Below are positions 42,146 to 54,576 of a stretch of 64,000 nucleotides of DNA, one piece after another; positions within the stretch are counted from its first letter, which is position 1, and every line of letters begins with the position of its first letter. The DNA is taken from positions 47,021,216 to 47,085,215 of the forward strand of contig NC_052511.1 in the NCBI RefSeq assembly GCF_014356525.2, given 5' to 3'. The position numbers and the translations under genes were made by a program. The notes beneath the pieces were generated by a model. The model was given only the letters and a program-made list of their open reading frames with translations, made no database searches and had not been told where the DNA came from. The DNA is from Nilaparvata lugens (taxonomy: Eukaryota > Arthropoda > Insecta > Hemiptera > Delphacidae).

Positions 42146-42344
42146 GTACTATAATAAAGGGAAGAACTGGCTCATACACGTCTGGATTGGACGTCTGAAC
42201 TACTTGACTGATTAACTTGAAATTTTTCATATAGATTCTTAAATGACCGAGGATGGTTATAGGACTATTTTGAACTCTTCAAGTTTTCAGTTTGTCAAGT
42301 TTTAAAAAAGATCCTTACGGAGCACGGGTTACCTGCTAGTTTAA
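42146..42344 (+). mobile_element. Family C Helitron-like copy
   Basis: CTGTACTATAATAAAGGGAA to TACGGAGCACGGGTTACCTG then CTAGT. The GACGCATCATC segment is deleted. 42345-42640 is AT-rich with no feature. Confidence 0.7.
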
Positions 42345-42644
42345 AATACATTTAGGCATGGCATAAATGTTAAATCCATGGACGTAACATTATAATAGTT
42401 TGACAGTGATTGGAAACTATAAAGCTATGTTATCCTGGGAGTATATGTTGTTAGTTTCAGCAGAGAATTTGATATTTTACTTGTGTATGGAAAATCTGAA
42501 AATTTGTGTACCAGTTTCATCTCAAATAATAATATTATACTTATTTATAAAATAGAATTATAGTATCCTTCGAAATCAATAAAATAATACATTAAGAATA
42601 CAAATTATAGAAACTAGTTTTAGTGTTCACACCATTTGTAATAT

Positions 42645-43266
42645 TCTATTAATTTCAAAGGGTACTATAATTGTTTCTTGCTATCAAAAAGAACGACAAG
42701 CAGTCAATTTTTTCACAATAAATTAATTTAATGAATCAATTCACTCACTGGACAACCACTGTGAGTGAATTAATTCATTTATTGTAAAAAATTGACTGCT
42801 ATAGTGAGGTCCACGTTATAATGACAGTATTTGTTCAACTTTGGAATTGATCCACAACGATGCCAATTATGTTTTTGACAGTGTAGAAATATAATTAATT
42901 AATGCAGAGAATCGTCATCGCTATTCTCATATTTTTAACCACTGCCATTATATATTCTATTAATTTCAAAGGGTACTATAATTGTTTCTTGCTATCAAAA
43001 AGAACGACAAGCAGTCAATTTTTACACAATAAATTAATTTAATGAATCAATTCACTCACTGGACAACCACTGTGAGTGAATTAATTCATTTATTGTAAAA
43101 AATTGACTGCTATAGTGAGGTCCACGTTATAATGACAGTATTTGTTCAACTTTGGAATTGATCCACAACGATGCCAATTATGTTTTTGACAGTGTAGAAA
43201 TATAATTAATTAATGCAGAGAATCGTCATCGCTATTCTCATATTTTTAACCACTGCCATTATAACG
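42645..43266. repeat. 311-bp tandem duplication (hairpin R plus half E MITE)
   Basis: TATTAATTTCAAAGGGTACT begins both copies (shared TAATTTCAAAG at 42650 and 42961). Each copy holds a ~115-bp hairpin (AGCAGTCAATTTTT.CACAA against GTAAAAAATTGACTGCT) followed by an E left end and a shortened E interior. The first copy stops at GCCATTATA; the second continues to the complete right end at 43281. The two copies are nearly identical, so the duplication is recent. Confidence 0.85.
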
Positions 43267-43319
43267 TGGACCTCACTATAGTCGTTCTTTTTGATAGCAA
43301 ATAGTGGTTTAATAATAAA

Positions 43320-44036
43320 ACCACTTAAGTGTAAGAGAGGACCGACTGCGCCCTAACTTCGCCCTCCTAGGTCAAAATAAAGGCAGTCATTCAATTCAAT
43401 TCACTACCGTTCGTGATGGAAAACAACATTGAAGAATTATATTTCTATTTTATGAATAAAAGAGGGTAGCCCTGAGTTGATACATTTTAAGAAAATATTA
43501 TACTTATAGCCCTTGTAATCTCCCACGTAATTTCTTCATGAAAGAGAAGAATAATCGTATAAGAAGCATCACCTTAGTTTAATTGTATTAGATATTTGTA
43601 AGCAATAAATAGAAATAGTCAACTACCTTTTGCCAAGCATTATGTCCACATTCTACTATTAAAATGTATTCAATTCACAATACAAGACACAAGATACATT
43701 TACATAGACAACATAACTAAAAACAAATCTGTGAATATTTTCATAAGATATTTATTTCAATATTTTCACATAGATCACTACCTCCGTAAACAAAGCCATA
43801 GTGCATTCTGGTGACGTCAGCTCAGGTAGGGCTCCTACACCAATAAAAATTCGTTGATATCGTCTGATCTATATCAGCTAGTGTTTCTATTGGTGTAGGA
43901 AACACTACCTGAGCTGACATCATACAAATGCATTACGGCGTTGTTTACGGAGGTAGTGAATTGAATTGAATGACTGCCTTTATTTTGACCTAGGAGGGCG
44001 AAGTTAGGGCGCAGTCGGTCCTCTCTTACACTTAAC
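43320..44036. mobile_element. Family S element with ~80-bp TIRs
   Basis: CACTTAAGTGTAAGAGAGGA then CCGACTGCGCCCTAACTTCG at left; at right the reverse complement ending GTCCTCTCTTACACTTAA. TIRs run inward to GAATGACTGCC..ATTCAATTCA. The interior (43406-43775) is AT-rich without open frames, and a family J MITE abuts the right TIR. Confidence 0.75.
43778..43962. mobile_element. Family J palindromic MITE
   Basis: CACTACCTCCGTAAACAAAG to GTTGTTTACGGAGGTAGTG, matching 38.39-38.57 kb in length and order. It lies inside the S element. Confidence 0.85.
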
Positions 44037-44219
44037 CCTCGGTAGTGCATAGATAGACTAAAATAACTCCCACATAAGCCTTATGAATACATTTTCCATC
44101 CAATACTTGTTAATAAATGTGAAAGTGACATAACCTAAAATTTGAACTGTAGTATAGATTAGAATTGGAACAGTTTAGGGCATAAGCCTATGGTGCTTTT
44201 CTAGAAGCTGTGTAATGCA

Positions 44220-44345
44220 TAAACATAACTTTTAGTGTAGTTGAGAAGTTGATATTGTGGTAATTATTCATATTGAATGAAAAAGACTAAGAAATTGTCA
44301 AATTTGGTTTTTGACAATTTCTTAGTCTTTTTCATTCAACATAAA
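44220..44345. mobile_element. Family K element, short
   Basis: GTGTAGTTGAGAAGTTGATA and AATGAAAAAGACTAAGAAAT, then the reverse ATTTCTTAGTCTTTTTCATT about 40 bp on: a compact hairpin. Confidence 0.65.
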
Positions 44346-44559
44346 CATAATACACAAATTGTATTATGTTTACCTAAATCTACCATGTGTAATTCTGAAT
44401 TTATTCATTTCATTTATTGTTTAAAACACTATAATCATACTATTATCATGACATTGGAGGAAATACTAGGCTGAGCCTGTGCTATTTCTAATACTTACAA
44501 TTTATTATTTATTTTTTTCAAATATTTACAATGCAAATGACACTTATTTAATAACATTT

Positions 44560-44755
44560 TAAAGCTGCGTTTACACCAATGTTATAAACAACATGTTAAT
44601 AACTTAATCCTTATTGATTCTATAAGATTGAACATAACTTATCATACACATGATGAACGTATGTGTTTGTCAAGTTCCGTTCAATCTAATAGAATCTATA
44701 AGGATTAAGTAATTAACATTTTGTTAATAACTTTGGTGTAAACGCGGCTTAAATG
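44560..44755. mobile_element. Family Q palindromic MITE
   Basis: AAGCTGCGTTTACACCAATG at left and TTGGTGTAAACGCGGCTTAA at right. Arms contain TTAATCCTTAT.GATTCTAT against ATAGAATCTATAAGGATTAA. About 190 bp. Second copy at 53.99-54.26 kb. Confidence 0.8.
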
Positions 44756-45150
44756 AATTTGAATAACTCGATATCACTCAATATGTGATGATAAATCAAA
44801 TTTGAACATAATGACTCCGTAAAATAATTTTCATTTTCATCTCACAAGCGTATTTATATTTTTATCTACTGGAGACTCATTGAACGCTTTCAGAGTTGTT
44901 TAAATATTGGAGAACAGGTTGAAATATGAATAATACTTCATTATTGAAATGGACCCTCATAATTATATTGCATGTTACAAGCGAGCGAAGCGGAATCCCT
45001 AGGGATTATGTAGGTTGTATGACCTCATTAAATTATCCTTGTACTGATGAATTAAATTGCCACTGGATTATTTCTGATAAATTTGTCATCTGTTGAAAAT
45101 TTTCTAAATTCCACCAATTTTTGTTACCTACTCCAATCATATATTTTAGA
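44756..45150. other. Unassigned AT-rich sequence
   Basis: No gene. AAGCGAGCGAAGCGGAATCC (about 44990) resembles a repeat end of the GAGCGAAG type. Confidence 0.3.
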
Positions 45151-45151
45151 T

Positions 45152-45410
45152 TACTATAGTGATATCCACGTTATAATGGCAGTGTTTGATTAGTAATGTT
45201 TTAAAGAATGAAAATTCATTATGAAATGATTAAAAAATATAATTTCAGCTCAATAAAATACAATTGATTATTTTAAACTAGAATGAACAATTAATATCAC
45301 ATCAATAAACCTGTATCAGCTACCGAAGGCATTGTCAAGACCGAGGATCGGAAACGTTGATCTCCTATCTTTCTCCACTGCCATTAATTATAACTTGGAC
45401 GTCACGATGG
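45152..45410 (+). mobile_element. Family E MITE, internally deleted
   Basis: TATAGTGATATCCACGTTAT left, CATTAATTATAACTTGGACG right, with GGCATTGTCAAGACCGAGGA between. Confidence 0.65.
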
Positions 45411-45704
45411 ACAATATTTTTATACCTACATTTGTTTTGTTTGCTACAATAATGAAGTATTAGTTACATTTCAACCTATCCAATATATTTAAACACCTCT
45501 GAAATCGTTCAGTAAATTTCCATTAGCTAAAAATGAGCGTTTGTTAATAATTTCGATAAATATTTGTTGATCTAAAATATAAAAACACTCATACTATTAT
45601 CATATTTGACAATATTTTTGGTATAACTTATGGAATCTATTGGTACCGCGATTATAGTACTATTTAATTGGTAGCTAATGATTGATAATTATTTTTAACA
45701 CTAA

Positions 45705-45857
45705 GGGCCGTTTGCACAGTCACAGTTTAAACTAAATTTGATTTTGAACTGGATTAAATCCGTATCAAGTCTCGTTTGTTATAATGTGTTTCATTTTGAG
45801 TTTAAGTCACCAGCTAATTTATTTTCGTTTGAGCTTTGACTGTGCAAACGGCCCTAA
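45705..45857. mobile_element. Small palindromic element
   Basis: AAGGGCCGTTTGCACAGTCA at left, GACTGTGCAAACGGCCCTTA-type end at right (reads TGACTGTGCAAACGGCCCTA). About 150 bp, with opposed AAACTAAATTTG/TTTCGTTTGAG-like arms. 45411-45704 and 45858-46105 are otherwise featureless. Confidence 0.7.
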
Positions 45858-46106
45858 GTAGCCTACTAATATAGGAATTATTTTTGTTCAATTCTTACAA
45901 ACTTTCATATACACTACAATAAATATCATGATATTAAATTTTTCATTGAAATTATCCCGAAAATGTTGTTTTGAAATTGTATTTTATAAGGTGCTATTAA
46001 TATTATTTTAAAACAAAAAATCTGTACCATTATCCCACTTCATTTTCTATTTTGTCTTAGTTCCATTATCCCCATTTATTATCCAATTTTGTGATCAAAC
46101 ATCTAT

Positions 46107-46527
46107 ACTATAATAAAGGAAAGAACTGGCTTATACACGTACGGGATAGGAGAATATTATGTTTGACGCATCATCACGTCTGAACTAATAATAATAAATC
46201 TTTATTCCCCAAAAAACTAAAACTACAACATCAATTACACAAAATATTATATAAATTACAATATTACATACAAATAGTTAGTTACAAAAAATTCTTATAA
46301 TGGGTCCTCTACTTGCTTAGTTTTTTCTGTGTGGAAATTGACCTACTCCACTATGGCGTACCATGTTCTAGAGTAGTAATGGACTGATTAACTTGAAATT
46401 TCGCCTATAGATTCTTAATTAACCAAGGATGGTTATAGGCCTATTTTCAAGATTTCATCACGTCGAGTTTTCAGTTTGTAAAGTTTTAAAATGGACCTTT
46501 GCGGAGCACAGGTTACCTGCTAGTATT
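46107..46527 (+). mobile_element. Family C copy split by a retroposon tail
   Basis: CTATACTATAATAAAGGAAA to TGCGGAGCACAGGTTACCTG then CTAGT. After CACGTCTGAACTA it is interrupted at about 46185-46380 by a ~195-bp insert beginning TAATAATAATAAATCTTTAT and ending near CTAGAGTAGTAATGG. That insert looks like a retroposon 3' end in minus orientation (TTTATTATTATTA tail). Confidence 0.65.
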
Positions 46528-46673
46528 ATATAATTGTCTAGTGCAGTGACTACTGATATTAATATCACTCAAAACAATGTTATAATTAAATTTTTAATTT
46601 GATATTATTTAAGCCAAACATGTCTTAGAAAAAGCTTGATAATCACTAGGCTACATTTTATACTACAGAGTAC

Positions 46674-47110
46674 CGGTTGCACAACAGTCGGTTAAATTTT
46701 AACCGTGATTAATTCTGCGAGAACCAATCAGAGAAGCCGTCTTATCAAAAAGGACTCCTCTGATTGATTGATTGATTGTATACTTTATGTAGATTACAAT
46801 ATATTGGCTTATACACTTATATACAATAGCTTACAATACAGCAAAATTATAGATGAATTTACATAATATAGACTAAGAAAATAATTATTGAACTGTATAT
46901 GATATGAAAAAGTAATTTGTAATATAATAACTATAGATATTATATTGTTATGCATCTACATAAATTAGCGGAGCTTTGGACATATCAATGTCCATTCTTC
47001 GGAAAGAATATTAAAAATATCTTCCCCACTAACTCTCTACCAAAAAAACTGATTGGTTCTTGTGAAATTGATCACGGTTAAAATTTAACCGGCTGCTGTG
47101 CAACCGGGCT
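46674..47110. mobile_element. Family I MITE split by family G
   Basis: ACCGGTTGCACAACAGTCGG left and CGGCTGCTGTGCAACCGGGC right are the I termini. Between them a full G copy (minus, about 46759-47044) sits between CTGATTG duplicates: CTCTGATTGATTGATTG on the left, ACTGATTGGTTCTTG on the right. Confidence 0.8.
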
Positions 47111-47399
47111 AGAATATTCTTCAAATTAGAACTTTAATGGTTAATCCTGTATCAGAAATAATAATTAAATCTGTATCCCATTTATAGGAAAAACGATAAA
47201 ACTTGATATTTCATACTATAATAAAATGTAACAATTTTCAAAACTTATCTACCCCAAAGTGACTTCGTATACTATAGAAACATTCCTTGAAACTTTTATA
47301 AAAATAATAAAATGTGCTAAAAATCAATGTATATTGCTGATTTGTGATACTTGAAACTATAATATATAGATGTAAACAATTATGCTGAATACAGTACTA

Positions 47400-47770
47400 A
47401 AGTAAGGTCCACGTTATAATGGGAGAAAGATAGGAGGACAACGTTGCCGATCCTCTGTCTTGTCAATGCTTTCTATGAAGGTTAACTGATACCGGTTTAT
47501 TGATGTAATATGAACTGTACGTTCTCGTTTAAAATAATGAAACATATTTTATCGAGCAAAAAATTATTTTTTTCAATGATTTCATGATGAGTTTTATTAT
47601 CAAGATTAACTATTCTGTTAATTTATTATTGGCTCTACATTGTTGAAAAACAGTCTGGCAACAGAGCAAAGCGAGAAAGAGATAGCGTTATCCGCTTTGT
47701 TGAATGATAGAAAAGGATAGCAATACCATTGCTAATCAAACACTGCCATTATAACGTGGACTTCACTGTA
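47400..47770 (+). mobile_element. Family E MITE, full length
   Basis: AAGTAAGGTCCACGTTATAA to CATTATAACGTGGACTTCAC, with GCCGATCCTCTGTCTTGTCA and GAGATAGCGTTATCCGCTTT. The GGCAGTGG after the left repeat is partly lost. Confidence 0.8.
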
Positions 47771-48255
47771 GTCTATAATTTAAATTCATTTTGAATTCAT
47801 TCAATTCACAAAACTTATATTATTTGATATAACTTGATTGTTACTCATTCTATAATCTTTCGTTGTTGTTATAATCTATGTAACTTATTCTAAGCAATGT
47901 CTATTAACTTTTTATAAAAGTTTGTTATGTATTATTCCATGTGGGCCAAGCCTTTATAATTAGATTAATGATTATTTATTATAATAGAAATTTTGTAATT
48001 TTGTTAGCTAGAACCTGTATACATGAATAATAGGTAATCCTTGTTTTGTAAATTGTTAGGAAAATAACTGTATATACAATTGATAATAATGTAATATATA
48101 TCTGTGTTTGTGATTGTCCTATTAATGTACATAGTTATTGTTATTTAAAATTTATTTATTGAACGAAAAAATACAATCAATTATATTAAAACGTGTGGTT
48201 TCATTATTATCTGTGAACCTTGTTACACAACATTTAACTCCGATTGAATTATAAA
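47771..48255. other. AT-rich sequence, no element recognised
   Basis: One of the longer stretches without repeat landmarks. No open frame above background. Confidence 0.35.
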
Positions 48256-48259
48256 TTAT

Positions 48260-49516
48260 ATATACCATAATAAAGGAAAAACTGGCTTATACACGTACGG
48301 GATAAGAAAATTATGTTTGACGCATCATCAAACTACTGGACTTTGAAATTTTGCATAAAAATTGACTTGAAATTTGCATAAAGATTCTTAATCAACCGAG
48401 GATGGTTATCCTATACTATTAAACTAGCAACTTCTGTTTAGATGTTTATATGTTTGTATTTCATCGGATCTCGGAAATGGCTCTAACGATTCTTACGAAA
48501 TTCAGAACATAGTAGGTTTATAATATAAAGATTCGATTACACTTGGTCTCATCCCTGGGAAAAATCGCTAAAGGACATTAAAAGGATAATTATTATTCAT
48601 CCTTGGGAAAACAGCTGATAACAATTATTTCGTCGTCTGTTGGTGATGGAAGTGAGTGAGCGAGTTCAAGTGTGTGGGACTGTGTCAAATTATGACTCAG
48701 CTGTTGAACTTTTGTAATCATTCAATCAGGTACTAAGTGCCGGTTGCAAAAAAGCCGGGTTTTTCTATCCTGATTAATTCCAGTAGATCCATATTTTTGA
48801 AACGGTCTTCTCCGATTTGGCTCACGTGAAGTTAATCAGGATTTAAATTCAACCGGCTTTTGTGCAACTGGACCTTTGTGAGGGAATTTTTTGCATTCCT
48901 CTGGGAATTAATTTCAATTTAATGTGATTAGATAGAACATTTCTGTATGAATGTTATTATAATTTCTTTTTTCGTAATAAATTTTTTATGCTTTTGTACT
49001 CCAGAGCGAAGCTCGGTCCACGATATTACTATATTAAAGGAAAGAACTGACTTATACACGTACGGGATAGGAAAATTATGTTTGACGCATCATCATGTCT
49101 GAACTACTGGACTGATTAACTTGAAATTTTGCATATAGATTCTTGACTAACCGAGGATGGGTATAGGCCTATTTACAATTCTTCAAGATTTCATTACGTC
49201 AAGTTTTCAGTTTGTCATAATTAAAAAAAAATTTTGACGCATCTTCACGTCTGAACTACTCAAATGATTAACTTGAAATTTTGCATATAGATTCTTGATT
49301 AACCAAGGATGGTTATAGGCCTATTTTCAACTCTCCAAGATTCCATTATGTCAAGTTTTCAGTTTGTCATGTTTTAATAGACCCTTGCGGAACACGGGTT
49401 TCCTGCTTAGGATGGTTATAGACCTATTATAAGTTATCCAAGATATCATTACGTCAAGTTTTCAGTTTGTCAAGTTCTAAAATAGTCCATGCGGAACATG
49501 GGTTACTTGCTAGTAA
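48260..49516 (+). mobile_element. Cluster of family C and D copies
   Basis: 48262-48408: C, 3' part missing. 48410-49028: D, CTATACTATTAAACTAGCAA to GAGCGAAGCTCGGTCC. 49028-49516: at least three C copies or parts in a row, shown by ACCGAGGATGG/ACCAAGGATGG/TTAGGATGGTTATA and by the C ends CTTGCGGAACACGGGTTTCC (49382) and CATGCGGAACATGGGTTACT (49486). They all point the same way and look like head-to-tail amplification. Confidence 0.65.
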
Positions 49517-49692
49517 CAAATAAGTAGATTATACCATAATACAATGTCTCTCAAATAGATTGTAAAATAATTTATGGAACTTTTCTATTAAGATAGCTTG
49601 AAAAATATGACTTCTTTTAATTACCTTATACAGAAGTTTCACTAATTCTACCATTACCTGTATTGGACAATTTTATTTACGGACTTTCTGTA

Positions 49693-50042
49693 TAGTGACA
49701 CTTATAATGGCAGTGTTTGATTAGCAATGGTATTGCCATCCTTGTCTATCATTCAACAAAGCAGATAGTGCTATCTCTTTCTCGCTTTGCTCTGTTATCA
49801 GATCGTCTTTTAACAATGTAGAATTGATAATTAATTAACAAAATATTTCATCTTAATTATGAAATTATTGAAAAATATAATTTCTTGCTTAATAAAATAT
49901 AATTGGTTATTTTAGACGAGAATGAACAGTTAATATTACATCAATAAACCTATATCAGGTACCGTCTATAGAAGGCATTGACTAGACAGAGGTTCGGCAC
50001 TTCTATGTTTCTCCAATGCCATTATAACGTGGACCTCACTTT
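49693..50042 (+). mobile_element. Family E MITE
   Basis: TATAGTGACACTTATAATGG left, CATTATAACGTGGACCTCAC right, with GATAGTGCTATCTCTTTCTC and GGCATTGACTAGACAGAGGT. Confidence 0.75.
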
Positions 50043-50478
50043 AGGAATACGAAATAGACCGTTGGAATAATTGAAAGTCTGTAGGTCAATTGTTAGTGGG
50101 AACAATGAAAAATTCGATGAAAATTTTATTTTTCTTAAAATGAAAGAATGGAATTTGAAGGAATGCTTTGATCTCAGAAACAGCACAATATTGTTGCAAT
50201 GTGGATTTTCCCACGGCTTACTTATTTGAAATACGTTATGATTTAACGTCTTAATTATTTTTCTTTGTCCTTAGTTGATTGTAAATGATAAATAAATGAA
50301 TAAATTGAGGTCATAATTATTACAGTATTAATAAAACATTAAACATTTTTTAATAAAACACCCTGAATCGGCGCTAACTCCAGTTCAGTTATTTTTAACT
50401 CTAATTATTTCTTTTTAGTTCATTGGTGAATAGGACCACTACATTATACATTTATATGAATTGAATTAAATAATTGCC
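50043..50478. other. AT-rich sequence, no gene seen
   Basis: Contains ATGATAAATAAATGAATAAA at about 50286, otherwise nothing recognised. Confidence 0.3.
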
Positions 50479-50742
50479 TTAAGGCTGTGGAAAGGCTAAA
50501 AATGAACTTTCTACTGGTTATATTTTTCAAAGTTTTTCGATTTGTATATCACCAAACTATCAAGCTATCAAAATTAAAAAGTTTTCCCAGGAAAACATTT
50601 TTTCCGATCATTACTTTTCGAGATATGAGCGCCTAAAGTTTAAATTTTTGGGACAGAACATTTCAAATTCGGTAATACATAAGTTCATGAGATTTAGAGG
50701 ATGGATTCTTCATGGTATTGTTGATCTAGTAAAAGATGAATT
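50479..50742 (+). mobile_element. Single arm of family H
   Basis: CTTAAGGCTGTGGAAAGGCT through TTTTTGGGACAGAACATTTC to TTCATGGTATTGTTGATCTA. It matches the left arm of the foldback at 6.7 kb and stops where the centre would begin. Confidence 0.8.
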
Positions 50743-51310
50743 ATTTTTCCTACAGTTACGATGAAAAGTGGCCATTGCTGCACTGATTACAGAACGCAAA
50801 GAATCACTTTTCCGCTCTAGTGCGGGAAAAATTTTTTCTGCACTCCAGATTTGCAACATGGCAACGCAAAATAGTTAGTAGGTTATATGAAGCACCAGTG
50901 CAGCAAAATCAAAATTAAGTTGGTAACTGCACTGACTGGGCTGCTATAGTGATGTGGTGCACGTTATAATAATATTAAGGACACCGAGTTCGAGGACAGC
51001 CACCACATCAGTGACAGCCGCCTATTCATTCAAACACTACTACATTATTCAATTTCATTTATTAAAAATAAAATTATACAAAAAAACATTTGATGCATTC
51101 AGGAAATTTTACCTATAATTACTCACTTTTCATATTCAATGGTAACTGTAGGAAAAATTTAGTGTGAAATACGTGCGCAAAGTTCCTCTGCTGCACTCAA
51201 AAAACCATTCCGCCCTCGCCTACGGCTCGGGCGTAAACGTTTCTTTCGGTGCAGCAAACTGACACTTTGCGCACTAGTTGCACAAATAAGTATTTCTTAT
51301 TCGGGCTATG
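50743..51310. repeat. Probable degenerate repeat, GC-richer
   Basis: TCACTTTTCCGCTCTAGTGC, then CTGCACTCAAAAAACCATTC, CCGCCCTCGCCTACGGCTCG and GTGCAGCAAACTGACACTTT. An ATGG/GCACGTTATAATAATATTAA patch at 50955 resembles an E end. Opposed GTTACGATGAAAAGTG... / ...TTTTCATATTCAATGGTAAC and AGTGCGGGAAAAATTTTTTC words suggest a decayed foldback. No coding. Confidence 0.4.
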
Positions 51311-52012
51311 GATAGAGGTTGACCTAACAAGTGTTGTGCTGTAATATGAGACGTTTGGCTACAATACAGGGTGAGTTATTCACTCAAACATAAAATCTTC
51401 CCTCAACTCTCAGATCAGAGAAATCACTCATCTTCAAATGCTCAAATAACTCGAGAATAGGAGTGAATTTTGCCAATGTGATGACATATTATTCTTCCTC
51501 TCGTCAAGTTCTATCATTCCTGAGAGTATTAGCGATTTTTATTTTGACAATTTTTGCGAAAATCCATGATTTTTTTTAATTAACAACAACTATTATTAAT
51601 TAATACAACATCAAATCCACTTCAGAAAAACGTCTGTCTCTCTTTCAGGTGGAAATCGAGATGATTCACCTCGCAGTTCTCAATTTAACCTTAATTAAAA
51701 CACCTCCACACAACTAATTAAAACTTAATAATGAGCTGAACTATCGCCCCACTCGTCATAATTAATTTCACCGCGGTTTGGTTTGCAACGGAGGAGTTTT
51801 GAAACAAGAAGTCGAGTTTATTATTGTTTGAAATTATTGTTCTGACCTTCATAACTGACTAAATATTTGTGGAACTAAAGTTAGATTAACTTCTAATTAT
51901 TGGCATCCTTATGAATGACGTCAATGTTTATGCTTCCCATTCAGAACAGGCTGACAGTTTGGAATGAACCCAATGTAGGTGTAATTCAAAAAGTTTGGGC
52001 TGAAAGCTTCTA
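51311..52012. other. Unassigned sequence
   Basis: Contains a W-like phrase (TTATGCTTCCCATTCAGAAC, about 51929). No gene evident. Confidence 0.3.
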
Positions 52013-52985
52013 CAGTGAGTCCCACGTTATAATGGCAGTATTTGATCAACATTAGTATTGCTATCCTTGTCTATCATTCGACAAAGCAGATAGTGCTATC
52101 CTTTTCTAACTCCGCAACGTTGTCAGATTCTTTATTGATGGTTGATAATTCTCTATTGATTCATCAAAAATGATAGGGAGAGAAAAAATAAGGTAACCTT
52201 GTGCTATTCCTCTCTCAAATTTAGATAAAGTTCCGAAATAGATTGAGTATATCAGTTATCCACTTCACAAAACTTTCAGTCCTCAATTATAGTTACTCCT
52301 CATAGCTAGTTTGTTAACAATGTAGAAATATCACTAATAGTTCTGTGAACAGTAGACCTCACGCAGTATTCTCATCCACAAGTACCTGATTGAAACTAAA
52401 GACCTTATGGAAATACAGCAATAGACTGGCTTCTCCAGACATCTGTGTTATCACTTGTCAGCTGATTTATGATGAATAATTCTATAGTCAGATTTTTACT
52501 CTAATATTGGCGTATGAAGGAGGCTCCTTTTTCCTTTTATATTATCCTTGAAATGCTAAATTTCCAAAAACCTTGTATATATACGTCGTCGCGCAATTTA
52601 AAAAGGAACATACCTGTCAAATTTCATGAGAATCTATTAGCGGGTTTCGCCGTAAATTCGCAACATATGAACATTCAAACATTCAAACATTAAGAGAAAT
52701 GCCAAACCGTCGACTTGAATCTTAGACCTCACTTCGCTCGGTCAATTAATTAACAAGTTGATATCAATATTATGGAAATTGAAGATTTTGATCTCTGGAG
52801 AGTATAAAATTATCTTGACGGATAAAATATAATTGATTATTTTGTACAAGAATGGACAGTTGATATCACATTAGATATATTGGTATCAGTTATCCTGTAT
52901 AGAAGGCAGAGGCTAGACAGAGAGTCGGCAACGCAGGTCTCCTATCTATCTCCACTGCAATATTATAACGTGGACCTCACCAAAG
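52013..52985. mobile_element. Family E MITE split by O and B elements
   Basis: Left end GTGAGTCCCACGTTATAATG at 52014; right end TATTATAACGTGGACCTCAC at 52960. Inside: O (minus) about 52165-52280 and a complete B copy 52328-52745 (TAGTTCTGTGAACAGTAGAC to TTCGCTCGGTCAATTAAT). Confidence 0.7.
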
Positions 52986-53689
52986 AATTACTTCCTCAAA
53001 AGCATTAAGGTTCGGTATCTGTGCTCGGGATTCAGCCAAGTCCTAGACTTTAAACAGCTGGAGTCAGAAAATTTGCTTTCCAAAACGGGGCGTGGTCGCA
53101 GTCCACGTTTAAATTAAATTTCGAAAAACTAGAAAATTGAACACAAAATAAAATAAAGAGAAATGAGTGTAAAGTTTCAGCTATTTTGAATTATTTAGGA
53201 ATGTTTCATTTCGTCAAGGAGAAACGTTTCCAATAATTATTGACCGAACGAAGTGAGTTCTAAGATTCAAGTCGCCGGTTTGGCATTTCTCTTAATGTTT
53301 AAATGTTTGTATGTTTTGAATGAAAAAGACTAAAAAATTGTCAAAAACCACAGATTTTTTGATACTTAGAAATTTCTAACTAGAACTCTATTACTTAGAT
53401 CTACTTAGAAATTTCTAAGTATCAATAAATCTGTGGTTTCTGACAATTTCTTAGTCTTTTTCATTCAATATGAATAATTACCACAAAATCAACTTCTCAA
53501 CTACACAAAAAGTTTGTATGTTTATATGTTGCGCATTTACGGCGAAACGCGGTAATAGATTTTCATGAAATTTGACAGGTATGTTCCTTTTTAAATTGCG
53601 CGTCGACGTATATACAAGGTTATTGGAAATTTTGCATTTCAAGGATAATATAAAAGGAAAAAGGAGCCTCCTTCATACGCCAATATTAA

Positions 53690-53852
53690 GGTGCGTACAG
53701 GTGTGCCGTGAACATGAGCAATTCACTTTTAATCAGCTGATGCCAAGCTTTTTATAACTGTATCTTACCGTTTCTGTAAAAATACAGATATAGTCAGCTG
53801 ACTAAAAGTGAATTGCTCATGTTCGCGGCGCGTATATCTGTACGCACCTTTA
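53690..53852. mobile_element. Family P palindromic MITE
   Basis: AAGGTGCGTACAGGTGTGCC left, ATATCTGTACGCACCTTTAG right, arms including GAGCAATTCACTTTTAATCA against TAAAAGTGAATTGCTC. About 160 bp, inside the B element. A GC-rich relative with the same termini is at 59.99-60.24 kb. Confidence 0.8.
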
Positions 53853-53991
53853 GAGTAAAAGTCAGACTATAGAATTATTCATCATAAATCAGCTGACAAG
53901 TGATTACACAGATGTGTGGAGAAGCCAGTCTATTGTTGTATTTTCCACAAGGTCTATAGTTTCAATCAAAGACCTTGAAGAGGTATGCATC

Positions 53992-54262
53992 TTTAAGCTG
54001 GGTTTACACCAAAGTTATTAACAAAATGTTGAAATATGGATATTAATAAGCTGTTTGTAATTAACATTAACCTAATCCTTGTACGTAAGATGATGATGAT
54101 GTTAATAACTTAATCCTTATAGATTCTATTAGATTGAACGCAAGTTGACAAACACACATGATCATCATGTGTATGATAAGCTATGTTCAATCTAATATAA
54201 TGTATAAGGATTGAGTTATTAACATTTTGTTAATAAATTTGGTCTAATCGCAGCTTAAAAGG
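53992..54262. mobile_element. Family Q palindromic MITE
   Basis: TTAAGCTGGGTTTACACCAA left, TTTGGTCTAATCGCAGCTTA right, with TTAATCCTTATAGATTCTAT and GTGTATGATAAGCTATGTTC inside. Longer than the 44.6-kb copy by an extra ~60 bp at the left. Confidence 0.75.
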
Positions 54263-54321
54263 TCTTTGGTTTCAATATTTTGTTTTGCCGTCATGGTATT
54301 ATTATGCGTGTCCATCAGTAT

Positions 54322-54576
54322 CAATATTCTCACATTCGAAAAAACGAATTTAATAGGTGATTAAAAATAAACAAATGAACTAAATAATGCTAAAGAAATT
54401 ATAATCAATATTCTCACATTCGAAAAAACGAATTTAATAGGTGATTAAAAATAAACAAATGAACGAAATAATGCTAAAGAAATTATAATCAATATTCTCA
54501 CATTCGAAAAAACTAATTTAATAGGTGCTTAAAAATAAACAAATCAACTAAATAATGCTGAAGAAATTATAATATT
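54322..54576. repeat. 84-bp tandem repeat, three copies
   Basis: CAATATTCTCACATTCGAAA starts at 54322, 54406 and 54490. Each unit ends GCTAAAGAAATTATAAT (GCTGAAG in the last). Near-identical units imply recent origin. Confidence 0.85.

Noticed and set aside
54322..54576. Regular short tandem units considered as a CRISPR-like array
   Set aside because: Units are contiguous 84-bp copies without unique spacers, in an insect genome. No array with repeat-spacer structure exists in the window.
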